Positions 11,289 to 21,869 of a stretch of 64,000 bases of DNA are shown here, in pieces. The DNA comes from Prorocentrum cordatum. Lineage: Eukaryota > Sar > Dinophyceae > Prorocentrales > Prorocentraceae. The notes beneath the pieces are model-generated. The model had not been told where the DNA came from. It saw only the letters and a program-made list of their open reading frames with translations, and did no database searches. Made by a program: the position numbers and the translations under genes. Each line of letters opens with the position of its first letter. Position 1 is the first letter of the stretch. The stretch covers positions 299,501 to 363,500 of the forward strand of contig CAUYUJ010002113.1 of the NCBI GenBank assembly GCA_963575745.1, read 5' to 3'.

Positions 11289-11477
11289 AGAACGGCGTCC
11301 GTAAACATGAATTTTCGGAGCTCGGCGCGGATGCCTTGGATCGGCGCCGGGCCCCCGTGGCGGTGCCTCCGGTCCCCTGCCAGGGAGGGGGGTCCAACGC
11401 AGCTCCAAGAAATCAGCGCGGAGATGCGAAAGCAGATTCCCCAAACAGTGGTTGCACTGAGGGAATGTTGTGTGTGT

Positions 11478-11870
11478 CCTGAGAGTGTGGACGGGTCTGC
11501 CGAAGACTCGCTACGTTGCCGCCCGTTGCCGCCTGCGGGGTATGCAGAACATTCGCCTCACTGCCACCCGTTGCCGCATCGTTGCCGTACGTGGGTGTGG
11601 CAAGGATTCGCCACGTTGCCGCTCGTTGCCGCTTCATCGCCGCCTCGTTGCCGACTCCTGCGCTGCGCGGGTATGCCGCGGATTCGCCTCATTCCCGCCC
11701 GTTGCCGCCTGTGGGGGTATGCCGAAGATTCGCCGCGTGGCACTCCAGTTGCCGCGTCGTTGCCACCTCGGTGCCGCCTTGTGCGCTGTGGGTATGCCGA
11801 GGTTGCGCCACGCTGCCGCCAAGGACCGCCCGTTGCCGCCTCGTTGCCGCATAGATTGCGCGACATAGCG
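11478..11870 (+). repeat. GTTGCCGC-rich tandem repeat
   Basis: About six irregular units of 46-75 bp. Each runs from TATGCCGAAGATTCGCC through one or more CGTTGCCGC words to a GGG. Unit starts lie near 11,496, 11,540, 11,596, 11,670, 11,716 and 11,790. Confidence 0.75.
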
Positions 11871-12179
11871 TACACTGCATGCATTCCACCGCAGAGCTTT
11901 CACCTCCATAGCTCGCACCACACACCGTTTACGACACAGCTTGGGCCACATAGCTTGCCCCCATGTGATCCAGCTGCAGTGCAATACCTCACTCTTTGGG
12001 GTCAAACATGCTGTGCATGCAGATGTGTTCCTCGTCCCCTCTCAGAATGAATCAACCCTGTCCTGGAGCGGATTATGACCGAAACCTCGAACGGAATCAA
12101 AAGTAGCGGCGATGGCCCCTCCCCCAGGAGGCCCGCAGAGGCGAAACCGTCCAACTCTTTTGCCTGCCCCTATGTCCAC

Positions 12180-12262
12180 CTCCTCCTCCTCCTCCTCCTC
12201 CTCCTCCTCCCTCTCCTCCTCCTCCTCCTCCTCCTCCTCCTCCTCCTCCTCCTCCTTCTTCT
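12180..12262. repeat. (CTC)n tract
   Basis: About 80 bases of nearly pure CTC. Confidence 0.9.
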
Positions 12263-12309
12263 GCAGGACCCATCCCCCTCGTCAGCAAGAGTTCAGGGTC
12301 AACGATAAG

Positions 12310-12515
12310 GGGGGCCAGCTCAGGGGGGAGAGCCGTCGCCTCGACCTGGAATGAGCAGTGCATCGCCGAGAGATCGGCGACAGGACCCCGATAGGGGACA
12401 GAGGATCCGCACGTTCCTGGGCGGGGGGTGCTGTCGGGCGCCTGTTGGCGATGCATCGGCGGTTGGGCGCCGATGCCTGCCCCCCTAAGCCATCCCCCCC
12501 TGACATTGCCCCTGA
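12310..12515 (+). repeat. dispersed repeat family H, copy 1
   Basis: Aligns over about 200 bp with 42,146-42,370. Shared words include CATCGCCG, GATCGGCGACA, TCCGCACG, CCCCCCTGAC and TTGCCCCTGA. Identity is moderate and gaps are common. Confidence 0.55.
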
Positions 12516-13055
12516 GGACCCCTCCCCCTCGTCGGCACAAGGCGCTGGCGGCAGCGGCGGCTCCGACTTTCGGGCCGAACCACCAGCCGCTGAAGGCCTG
12601 GCAGCCGCTTCCGCGCCGGGGCTCTCGTTGCGCCGTCGTCTCCGCGCGGCCGCAGCCTTCCCAGACCCCCCTCGTCGTGATTTGTTTCGCAGCATGGGCC
12701 CCGAGAAGTCCAGACCCCTCCCCGGGGCCCCGAGACAGGCTTCTCGTCCCGAGTCGTCTTGTGCTGGCCCGTGGGGCAGGCGAGGGCCTGCGGAGGCCGA
12801 CTCCCCCCCGGAGCCTCCCGCCGCGGTCGCCTCCACGACCCGAAGGGGCCCCGGGGACCCCCACGCACGGCGGCAGCAGAGGCCGGCGCACCGCGGCGGC
12901 CGACGTGCCGACCCGGGGCCAGGCGTCGACGGCTGGAGGGGGGGGGGCGCCCTGGGCGCACCGAGGGCCGCCTCTCGCCGAGGACGGCCCCTCGGTGCCG
13001 AGACGGGGCCGCCAACGGCCGTGGGCGGCGGGAGCGGCAGCCAGAGGAGGAGCCT

Positions 13056-13118
13056 CGCGAGGAGGAGGAGGAGGAGGAGGAGGAGGAGGAGGAGGAGGAG
13101 GAGGAGGAGGAGGAGGAG
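13056..13118. repeat. (GGA)n tract
   Basis: Nearly pure GGA run of about 60 bases, in opposite strand polarity to the CTC tract at 12,180. Confidence 0.9.
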
Positions 13119-13249
13119 CCAGCGAGCGTCGCAGGAGCCCGGCGTCCTCCAACTTATGGCCGACGCGGCGAAGCGCAGGCTGCGCACGGGCCTCTCGCTT
13201 CCAGGTCGAAAGTGGAGGCGGCGTTGATGATGTCGTCGCGGTCGTTGTG

Positions 13250-13324
13250 AAGGAGGAGGTAGGAGGAGGAGGAGGAGGAGGAGGAGGAGGAGGAGGAGGA
13301 GGAGGAGGAGGAGGAGGAGGAGGA
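13250..13324. repeat. (GGA)n tract
   Basis: About 75 bases of GGA, nearly pure. Confidence 0.9.
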
Positions 13325-14737
13325 ACCCCTGCTCTTATGGAGCACACAGCTGAGGCTGAACATCGAGAGACCGTCCCTGCGAGTTGGCGACTCCCAATCC
13401 TGGCTAGATTGAGGACGCAGCCTGGAGTTGTGCTTCATCGAGTGGGCCAGTGCGAGTTCGGTCAGTCTGCTAAGAAGCACACTGAGCTCGTTGCTGTGCA
13501 CCCCCCTTGCATGTGTCGTGTTCTCAGGGAGGGAGTCTCCAAGTTGGGGGAGACACACCCACCATGACCACTTACGAGCCCCGGAGGTCAGGCCCGCCAG
13601 CGGGGAGTGGCGCACATCCAGAGCGAAGACTTCTCCACATCAATGTTGCCGGCTTTGTTGGCCGAGTGTTTTTTCTGAAGCTGCCTCCAGGCAGTTTGCG
13701 GGACCAGGTAGTCCCCCTGAACTTGCCCGAGGATGTTGCCTCTTCTTGTGCCCCTGGACCCGATTCTTTTCAGCGCGGGAGGGACTACGTTTGCAATTAC
13801 GTTACCCTTTCAACTCTGTCCATGGATGGTGTGCGCTGCACCTCAGACTCTCGCAGTACCGATTTTCGGGCAAGCTCCATGAAACGTCCTGCTGTGACGT
13901 ACTCCTCAAGGGTGTGCGCAGCACCTCGAATATTGCCAGCACTTGAGGTTATTGATGCTGTCGTGTGCGTGGCACTTTAACTCGCAGTAGCACGGGGAGG
14001 GGGCTTGTCTTTACTCGGATGTTTTACATTTGAACTACCTGTGTGAAAATGACAACTCTGCTCAGCTGACTCTGGTCAAACCCGTCCCCCTCCCCACCAA
14101 AGGCCGCTGTTCAATTCTGGTCCCAACGTCGTCCTACTAAGTGAGACCACAACCGACCGTGTTCTACATCGGCCTGATGGTGATGGGTTTCACACCTGAC
14201 CGTGCCCTACGAGGACTGGGCCTTTTACTTTTAAATCACCACGTCGTGGAGGGTTCGGGCCTTGTATATGGGGTGGGGGGCTCTGGAGTTGCACGTGGAG
14301 GACGCGCCACTGCCGCGATCGCTGCCTCTCTCCGTTTTTGTTCAATCGCTGCTCTATGCTCTAGTTGATTGGGACTCAGATTCCGTTCAGAAGGCCACAA
14401 ACGAACGAACGAGAAGGAGGAGGCGGATGGGCATCGCAATATGGAGGAGGCTGAGGAGGAGGACGACGACGAGGAGGGCGAGGGTGGAGGACGAGGGGGG
14501 AGGAGGGGGACGGGGGATGAGGGAGGAAGCGGAGGCACAGGGGGAGGAGGGATATTCCTCTCCTTCTCTTGCTTCAACTGGGCCCGCTCCTCCTGCTCTG
14601 CTCCACATCCCCCCCCCTTCCTTGGAGTCCCCCTCCCACCGCTTCCTTCTTCCACTCCCCGTCCCAGTCCTTCAACCCGGGTCCCTCCACTCGCCCCCGC
14701 GGCCCTGCTCCCCAAGCACCTGCTGCTGCTCACCCTC
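13325..14737. other. no gene seen
   Basis: ORFs up to about 170 codons occur on the plus strand at 13.4-14.0 kb, but they overlap one another, show no domain and have no supporting splice pattern. The segment 14,460-14,560 is purine-rich. Confidence 0.45.
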
Positions 14738-14905
14738 CCGCTCCTCCTCCTCCTCCTCCTCCTGCTCCTGCTCCTCCTCCTCCTCCTGATCCTCCTCCTC
14801 CTCCTCCTCCTCCTCCTCCTCCTCCTCCTCCTCCTCCTCCTCCTGGTCCTCCTCCTCCTCCTCCTCCTCCTCGTGCTCCTCCTCCTGCTCCTTCTCTTCC
14901 TCCTC
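14738..14905. repeat. (CTC)n tract
   Basis: CTC with CTG interruptions. Long ORFs crossing it are artefacts of the triplet repeat. Confidence 0.88.
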
Positions 14906-15353
14906 CTGCCTCTTGCGCGCTGCTTACCGGGGGGGGGGGAGGCGATCGAAGAGGCGGGGGGGGGGGGCGAAGAGACGTGCGCCGGTCGTGCCCCAGGGGG
15001 CACATTCCGGTGCACGAGAAGTGCACCTTTCTCCCCGCCTAAGGATGGGATCCGAGCAGACGGGGGGTCGGAGGACTGCACCGCATCGCCGAAAGGCATC
15101 GCCGATGCGTCGCGATCCTCCGACCCCACCTGCTCCGACCCCAGCCGGGCGGCACTGCGCAGCGCCTGAGCATCGCCCGCCTCGGCCTCCTCCGGCCGAC
15201 CAGCCGAGGCTCTCGGGGAGCAGCTGCGCCCCTCGGCCCCCCCTTTGACCCCCACGCGGTCTCTCGCCATCGCCTGCCTGGGCGTCCCTTCGACGTTCCT
15301 GCTTCGGCTCCGCGCGTGCCTGCTTTCGCCACGTGAACAAGAATACTCCTCGA

Positions 15354-15470
15354 TGGAGGAGGAGGAGGAGGAGGAGGAGGAGGAGGAGGAGGATTTTTGT
15401 GCTCCTCCGTGGGACGCCGATCATGCCAGCTGCGAGGAGGAGGAGGAGGAGGAGGAGGAGGAGGAGGCCC
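15354..15470. repeat. two (GGA)n runs
   Basis: Pure GGA at 15,356-15,391 and again at 15,435-15,466, opposite in polarity to the flanking CTC tracts. Confidence 0.88.
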
Positions 15471-15659
15471 TTGCCGATAAAAAAACACACACGCCCGAGC
15501 GGTGCCAAGGTCTGGGCGTGCTCCGCCGCCTGCGGCCTCCTGGCCCCCCTCCGCGCCCGCTCGCCCTCTCCTCTGGTGCCCGCCTGGGGCTCCGAGGCGT
15601 CCCCCGTCGGCTGCCCCGACCGCGCCTTGGGCCCCGGGGCCGCCGCCGACGAGAGGCAG

Positions 15660-15895
15660 CTCCTCCTCCTCCTCCTCCCTCCTCCTCCTCCTCCTCCTCC
15701 TCCTCCTCCTCCTCCTCCTCCTCCTCCTCCTCCCCTCCTCCTCCTCCTCCTCCTCCTCCTCCTCCTCCTCCTCCTCCTCCTCCTCCTCCTCCTCCTCCTC
15801 CTCCTCCTCCTCCTCCCCTCCGCCTCCTCCGCCTCATCCTCCTCCTCCTCCGCCTCCTCCTCCTCCTCCTCCATCTCCTCCTCCTCCTCCTCCCT
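15660..15895. repeat. (CTC)n tract
   Basis: About 235 bases of nearly uninterrupted CTC. Confidence 0.92.
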
Positions 15896-15904
15896 CCCCT
15901 TGGG

Positions 15905-16084
15905 TTGCCGATGCCACGACAATGGACACCCCGACAGCCCGATCATTGAATCTAAAACGTGTTTAACATGTCGGAAGCCATGCTCTAAACATGGTTTAAA
16001 CATGTTTTACATGTTTAGAACAGGTTCTAGACATCCGGAAACTGTTTGGCAACATGCTTCCGCTCCATGGGTCGTCCTCCACAA
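15905..16084 (+). mobile_element. short palindrome-rich element D, copy 1
   Basis: About 180 bp, aligning end to end with 20,911-21,105 and 28,606-28,797. It starts TTGCCGATGCCACGAC, ends CATGGGTCGTCCTCCACAA, and has an interior of AACATGT/TTTAAACAT palindromes. The ends are imperfect inverted repeats. No convincing target duplication is left at this copy. Confidence 0.75.
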
Positions 16085-17280
16085 CCCGTGGGCAACCCAT
16101 CGGGGCGCCAAAAGAGGCCTGCCGCAGCAGGCCCCCCAGCCCCCCTTCGGCCCCTCCCGCCGAGGGCGCGGAAGGGGCGCGCGAGGGGCGGGCGAGCGAC
16201 GGTGTGCGCTCGCTGCCGGGGGCCCAGGGCCCAGCTGCAGTCAGAGCTGTCGCCGCCTTCGGCGGCAGCGGAGGCGCCGTGCGAGGATCCGAAGCCGCCC
16301 CCACGCAGCGGCCGAGCGGCCCTCCCGAGCAGCGCGCCTCCCGAGAGCGGAGCCGCCGGGGCGCCTCCCTCCCCCCCCCCCCCCCACCGTTGGGTACCCC
16401 TCCCGCTGACGAACAAAAACGTTCCTTCCCCCCGTTGGGGGTACGTAACCCAGCGCGTCGACGAGCTCTCGAGAGGCGTCGAGACCGATGCCCCCACCCC
16501 ACCCCCGCAGGGGGAGCGCAGCTCCCCCCCCCAGTTGTGGCCTTGACTGCCCCCCAGGCGCGCGGGACCCGGGCATCCTCCGATGTGACTTTTGCAATCC
16601 AAGACCCAAGACCCCCTAGAGCCATGGGAAAACACGACACAAGGCTTATCGCTATTTGCGGCCTCTGGGGGAAGATCCTGCAGGATCCTGCAAGGTCCTG
16701 CACGCTAGCCTGGATCAATGCGCCCCCGGCTCTGCAGGATCCTGCAAGATCTGGCACTCTGGCTGACCCCCGTTTGCATCGACCCCCGTAAGACGAAGCC
16801 AGGACGATGAGAATTTCCGGTGAGAGTAAATCGAGAATCTTTGAGATCCCGCGGCTCTGTAGGATCTCTCGGGCACCATGGCCTTCTCAAAGCGCTCCGG
16901 AACGCTCTGAGAGCATTCAGGAACGCTCTGGGACGGATATATCCTCGTCCTAGCCCCGTCCGACCCCGTCCCTTGAGCCCCGACCCTTCTCCTGGGGCAG
17001 TTCCGGAACAGATCCATATGGAGCTCATTTTTTCATCAACACGGGCGTTATGGGGGGGGAGGGGGGGAGGGATGAGGGATGGGAGGGGGCATAATGTAGC
17101 GCCCCCCCCCCCCCCCTTCAGACTGTGGTGGTGCCAGACGCACTGCGGCAGTGCCAGGGACGCGCTGAGGGGGGAGCGGTACGATATTGGGGGGGGAGGG
17201 GAGGGGGCGTAATGCGTGGTATGGCCCAGAGGGTAACAAACAATATGATGGCCCTGGAGCCCGATGGCGCGCCTCAGAGC
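16085..17280. other. no gene seen; short repeats
   Basis: GC-rich. Contains repeated TCCTGCAGGATCCTGC words at 16,675-16,755, and C- or G-homopolymer patches near 16,370, 17,050 and 17,105. No coding evidence. Confidence 0.5.
16891..16952 (+). repeat. GGAACGCTCTGAGAGC repeat, plus copy
   Basis: The segment TCCGGAACGCTCTGAGAGC followed by GAACGCTCTGG and TATCC matches 21,175-21,246 in reverse complement. Confidence 0.6.
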
Positions 17281-17526
17281 CCTGACTCCGGATCCGCCCT
17301 ACTTTGGCTTTTTTTCCAACTTAAAATTGCGTCGGAAATCAACCTATAAGAGGCCGGAAAAGTAGGGCGGAAATTGCTGCACCCAACATAAAATAGGGCG
17401 GAAATCCACAGAAACAGCAACAGAAAAGTAGGGCGGAAATTGGCATCAGCGGGGCTTGAAAAGTAAGGCGGAAATTCCAAGCACCACTTACGAATTTCCC
17501 CAAAGTAGGGCGGATCCGGAGTCAGG
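17281..17526. mobile_element. short inverted-repeat element M3 with internal echoes of its terminus
   Basis: 246 bp with perfect 27-bp inverted ends (17,281-17,307 and 17,500-17,526, core GGATCCGCCCTACTTTGG), flanked by the 4-bp direct repeat GAGC at 17,277-17,280 and 17,527-17,530. The interior repeats the sub-terminal word GTA(G/A)GGCGGAAAT four times at irregular spacing. There is no coding capacity. This is the only copy in the window. Confidence 0.85.
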
Positions 17527-17715
17527 GAGCCCCAAGTCGAGGACACCTCACCGTCGAAGGTCTGGGCCTTTCTCTCTGCAGAGGAGGCGTCCAGCCGCCG
17601 CCCGGTCCGCGGGGGGGCACCACAGAAGAAAATGGCACGGCGCGGCGGCTGCTGCCGGCCCGCCAACCTCTGGGAAAAGCGCGGGCAGCCGGCCGCGCTC
17701 GGAGCTTTACACACG

Positions 17716-17950
17716 AAGAGGAGGAGGAGGAGGAGGAGGAGGAGGAGGAGGAGGTGGAGGAGGAGGAGGAGGAGGAGGAGGAGGAGGAGGAGGGAGGAGG
17801 AGGAGGGAGGAGGGGAGGAGGAGGAGGAGGAGGAGGAGGAGAGGAGGAGGAGGAGGAGGAGGAGGAGGAGGGAGGAGGAGGAGGAGAAGGAGGAGGGGGA
17901 GGAGGAGGGGGAGGAGGAGGAGGAGGAGAGGAGGAGGAGGAGGGGGGGGA
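17716..17950. repeat. (GGA)n tract
   Basis: About 235 bases of GGA with occasional extra G or A. ORFs across it are poly-Glu/Arg/Gly artefacts. Confidence 0.9.
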
Positions 17951-20344
17951 GGGAAAGGATAAAGAGGAAGAACAATCGGCGGATGAGGGGAAGACGGAAT
18001 CGGCGGAACCTTGTTGGGCCGGAGTCGGACTACATCGAACAAGCACGCGCATCGAGACTTGAAACTTGGACGTGTGCGACATACCCTGCGTGTCCGAAGA
18101 CGTTGGTTGGAAGATGGTCTCCACGGGAGGAACATGGAGAGGAGGAGACATAAGAGGAGGGTCAACCTTGCCAGGTCGAACGAGTCAGCGGGCCGTGGAA
18201 CGTGTTCCTTCCTAGCAAGCGGACGGCGCTCGCGCGCGGTTCCGCTTCCGATAAATTGGCGAGGGACAAGAAGACGCAGGCCGCGCAAGGGAGTGAGCGG
18301 AACTTCAGAAAATACGCGGGCGGCGTAGCGCCAAGGACAACATTTATATCTCTCTAGGGGGACAAAGATAGCAACGAAAGGGCCCGCAACCCTTTGCGTG
18401 GGGACCTAAATTAGGAGTGCCGAAAATGTCTGAAAGCATTAGGGATACGCGGGACTTGTTCTGCGGATGTTGTCAAACCAAAGTGCCCAGAACTATTATC
18501 ACTAATTCAACGACGGGGATCTAAGTGAGGTCATGTCTTCATTCTGTTCTTGGAGTCAGGGGTTCTTTTGCCCTCGATGAGCCAAGCTTCCGATGAGCGC
18601 GGCGAAGACACGGCATGCGCCACGCTCGCGCGCCACTGCCACTTTCGCACACACACGCACACACACACACACACACAAATGGCGCGGCCCTGGGCGATGA
18701 CAGCATTCCGCCCGCTCTCGCGCGGCCCCGCTGCCGCTGCCGATCTCATCGATGCGGCGGGCGAGACATGCGCCGCGCCCCATGCAGGAGAACGCCACTT
18801 CCAAGGGCAGAGCGTGCACGGCATGGCACGCTGGGGGCGCGGGCGACGAGGTCGCCAGAGCTCTCGTGCGACGCGCCGCCCCCGTTTGGCGCGGCGAGCG
18901 AGACGTACGCGCCGCGCCGACGGGGGAACGCCACGTCCAGGCGACGTCCTGCGCGGCGCTGCGACGAGAGTGGCATGCTCGCCCGCAGACGCATTGAGGA
19001 CTGGCGAGCGCGAGCGTGCGCGCGACGCCGAGGCGACGGCGACGTTTCGCCCTTTTTCGCGCGGAGTGCGCGCCCCGTCCCCTTCCCGCCACGGGTTTTG
19101 CAAAAAAATGCGTCGACGGCCCACGCGGAGCCGCAAACGCGTTGACCGTTTCTTGCAAGTAATTAGGATGGCGGGATGGAACCCCGATCGCCTGGATAGG
19201 TGACAGAATATGGATATATGCGAGAGGGAGGATATTGAGGGTGCAGGGGCAAGAAGAACAAGTGAGAACAGGAGCAGCATGATACGGAGATGAAAAGGGG
19301 CAAGCCGATGATGATGCGGATGGTGGTGATGATGATGCTGATGACGACAACGATAAGTTGATCATGCGCATGAGGATGATGAAAAGAAGGAGGAGGAGGA
19401 AGATCACCAGACGATACACCAAGTGCGGCAGAAGGCACCTGCCGCAAATCTCCACGTTTCCAACAGCACGGTGCGCATATGTTACAAGAAACCGAGCAAA
19501 CTAGAATGCAATGAACAAATCCGCCAGCTCATGGAGGCGTGTGAGAGCAACGCCCGCCAACGCTCTCCCCCCATCTCCTTCCGATCCTCACCCTTCCTCT
19601 CTGAGAGTGAAGCACTGCACCCCCGACTTCGGCGCCACCCGCGATGATCCCATACTGGTCCGCCAAGTGAATGGGGACGAATGAAAAGATGGCGGTTGAT
19701 ACTTCGTGGTGCCGTCTGCGAAAGCTGGGGTCGAAGAATGCGCTCCGATGCTCTCCCCTGCCCTCTGCACCGTAGTCCCACCACAGCCTGAGCCCTCTGC
19801 GTCCCAACGGCTCGTTCCGCGGTGCCCGTGCGACTCCGCGCTGACCGACGAATGACGGCACAGAGACGCGTTTCCCCAGAGATCCTATATTTTGATGTTT
19901 CAAAACGGGGTCCCCAGAGGTCTGGACTCCAGGCCCCCGAAGGTCGGCCTGAGTAGAGTTTCTTGACGGTCCTGGTAAGGGTCACCAGATACCAAAAACG
20001 ACCAGAAACAGCTGCCCTGACTTTCTCGCTACGTTGGAGGTCTGGGTCGGTGACATGGGGCCGCAGCCTTCAACGTCAGAGCAGGGCCGACGTAAAGCTG
20101 CCAGGGCCTGGACGCGCGAGCAGGGCACCGAGCTAGCGGGCCCGAAACTGCACGGGCACGCGCGCCGTCACGGCCAACGCGCTCCTCTCTGAGAGGCGGC
20201 GGGCTCCAGAGAGCAGAGGCTGTCCGAGGGCATGGGTCAGGCCAGGGCGTGCCAGGTGTCCACCGAATCTTCGCATGAAGCGAACGGGTCCTGAGCTGAG
20301 GAAAGGCAAGCATAGATCAGCGACGTGTGGATCAGCGACGGGTC
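17951..20344. other. no gene seen; local repeats
   Basis: Contains two divergent units of about 115 bp at 18,755-18,985, each with GCGCCGCGCC then GAACGCCAC; a GATGATG-rich stretch at 19,295-19,385; and otherwise undistinguished GC-rich DNA. No ORF here resembles a known protein. Confidence 0.45.
18648..18677. repeat. (CA)n microsatellite
   Basis: CA repeat of about 15 units with one CG interruption. Confidence 0.9.
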
Positions 20345-20470
20345 ACGCGTCCGTGCAAGATCGGCGCGTCCCGTCGCCAAATCGGGCGGCACTGGCCTCA
20401 CACTTCGGGGAGTACCTTCCCCGATCCGTGGATCTGGCGCAAACGTGCCAGATCCACGGATCCCTAATCC
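20345..20470 (+). repeat. dispersed repeat family F, plus copy
   Basis: Matches 262-400 in reverse complement and contains the hairpin at 20,423-20,462. Confidence 0.6.
20423..20462. repeat. perfect 16-bp hairpin
   Basis: GATCCGTGGATCTGGC pairs perfectly with GCCAGATCCACGGATC across an 8-base loop. It is not followed by a T run and no gene ends nearby, so I do not call it a terminator. Confidence 0.8.
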
Positions 20471-20776
20471 GTGTGGACGAGCACCCAGCTGGGGGAACGG
20501 CTCCTGGACCCCGGGGGCCTTCCCCCCGGATCTCCGATGCTGCTTCCAACCCGCGGTGCCTTTTTGCAGATGTCGGCCCTCTGGTGCTGTTTTCGGCCCT
20601 GGGGACGGTCAAACATGCATCTGGGGCGACCCCCGGGGAAAAGGTCGGGCCGCGGATGGAACAGACCACGTCGGCGGATGCCCGGGGTCTCTGTCCCGGG
20701 TCGTTTTGAGACATGGCCACGGGGCCCGCGGTGGGCACGGAGGGAGGCCAACGACGGCGGAACAAAACCTCGCTAT

Positions 20777-20807
20777 AGACAGGCGCGTTCCACCACTCGC
20801 AAAGCAA
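20777..20807 (+). mobile_element. left-end fragment of element M4
   Basis: GACAGGCGCGTTCCACCACT matches the left end of the element at 8,969-9,120 with one change. The right arm is missing. GCTAT again lies just upstream, hinting at a target preference. Confidence 0.6.
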
Positions 20808-20910
20808 CTACGAAGGACGGGGGCCGCGGGAGCGGGGACCTGGCATGGGAATCTAGCGGAGGCTTGGATAGAGTCGAGTGGGCTAGCAAGCGGCCTGGAT
20901 CCGCACCTAC

Positions 20911-21105
20911 GGTTGTGGATGCCACGACCATGGACACCCTAACAATCGTATCATTGAATTCAAAATGTGTTAAAAATGTCGGAAGCATGCTCTAAACATG
21001 TTTTAAACATGTGTTTAACATGTTTAAAACACGTTTCACACATGTTGCAGACATCTGGACGTTCTTCGGCAACATGCTTCCTCTCCATGGATCGCCCTCC
21101 ACAAA
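20911..21105 (+). mobile_element. short palindrome-rich element D, copy 2
   Basis: 195 bp from GGTTGTGGATGCC to CCCTCCACAAA, with the 5-bp target duplication CCTAC at 20,906-20,910 and 21,106-21,110. The interior is a chain of AACATGT/ACATGTTT palindromes. Confidence 0.83.
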
Positions 21106-21174
21106 CCTACGATCCACCACACCGAGGCACACATACGTTTTTGCTCCTGACGTTTGCGAGTACAGTAAAACAGA

Positions 21175-21246
21175 GCTAGGATCGGGATACATCGCTCCAG
21201 AGCGTTCCAGAGCGCTCTCAGAGCGTTCCGGAACGCTCTGGAGCGG
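21175..21246 (-). repeat. GGAACGCTCTGAGAGC repeat, minus copy
   Basis: Reverse complement of the unit at 16,891-16,952. Here four GAGCG half-words alternate as CCAGAGCG and CGCTCTGG. Confidence 0.6.
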
Positions 21247-21510
21247 CCGCGGCGCCCAATACATCCTCCAAACCCGCCGATTCTCAGAGATTTCGAGTTA
21301 TCCCGATCCGATTTTGTCCCGATCTTCGCGTCGTTTTATACAGGCGCTCTGCGAGCAACAATGGCATGCGCTCGGCGACTCGGGGCCCGCTGGCGGGCAG
21401 GCTGGCCGCGCCGGCCCCGAAGACCTGGCTCGAAGACAGGCGCGGGGGACGAAGGCAGGCGTGTGCACGAGCCCCGGCCCAGACCTGCCCGGCCGGGGTC
21501 ATGCGGGGTG

Positions 21511-21869
21511 AACGACAAGGGGGGGATAGCTGAAGGGGCCCCAGGACACACAAATAAATACACACAAATAAAACTATTCCCCATATTTTCCTATATTTTC
21601 TGGGCTTCTGTCTTCCCCCCCACTTCCCATATTTTCCCATATTTTCTGGGGAGTCGAAGATTAATTGTGTCTGTGTGTTTTTTTCCTCCTGAATAGCAAA
21701 GGGCAGGTAGAGAATCAGCTCACGTAGCTGATTTTCCCAGCGCCCTCCGGCGCCGGGAGGCGCCCATGTATCGAGGAATGGGCCCGGCGGCGGGGCCGAA
21801 ACCAGCTGCATGCAGCAGACTTCGTGACCCCCCCTTTCCCGATCCCCCCCTCTCGTTCGCCCCGGGTCA
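21511..21869 (+). mobile_element. element B, copy 2, interrupted by element A
   Basis: The left end (AAGGGGGGGATAGC at 21,517-21,530) and the body (from 21,693: ATAGCAAAGGG, then AGCTCACGTAGCTGATTTTCCC) match the intact B copy at 41,613-41,808. A 162-bp A element separates them, with ATAGC duplicated on both sides. The right end is degraded near 21,869. Confidence 0.8.
21531..21692 (+). mobile_element. short element A, nested inside B
   Basis: 162 bp, starting TGAAGGGGCC and ending TTCCTCCTGA. It contains CCCATATTTTC words and an ATTAATTGTGTCTGTGTG 3' segment. Target duplication ATAGC lies at 21,526-21,530 and 21,693-21,697. The terminal inverted repeats are weak, so this could be a solo LTR or an unusual DNA element. 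Confidence 0.85.

Noticed and set aside
20423-20462. Transcription terminator
   Set aside because: Perfect hairpin but no T run and no gene ending nearby; intrinsic terminators are not expected in this kind of genome.
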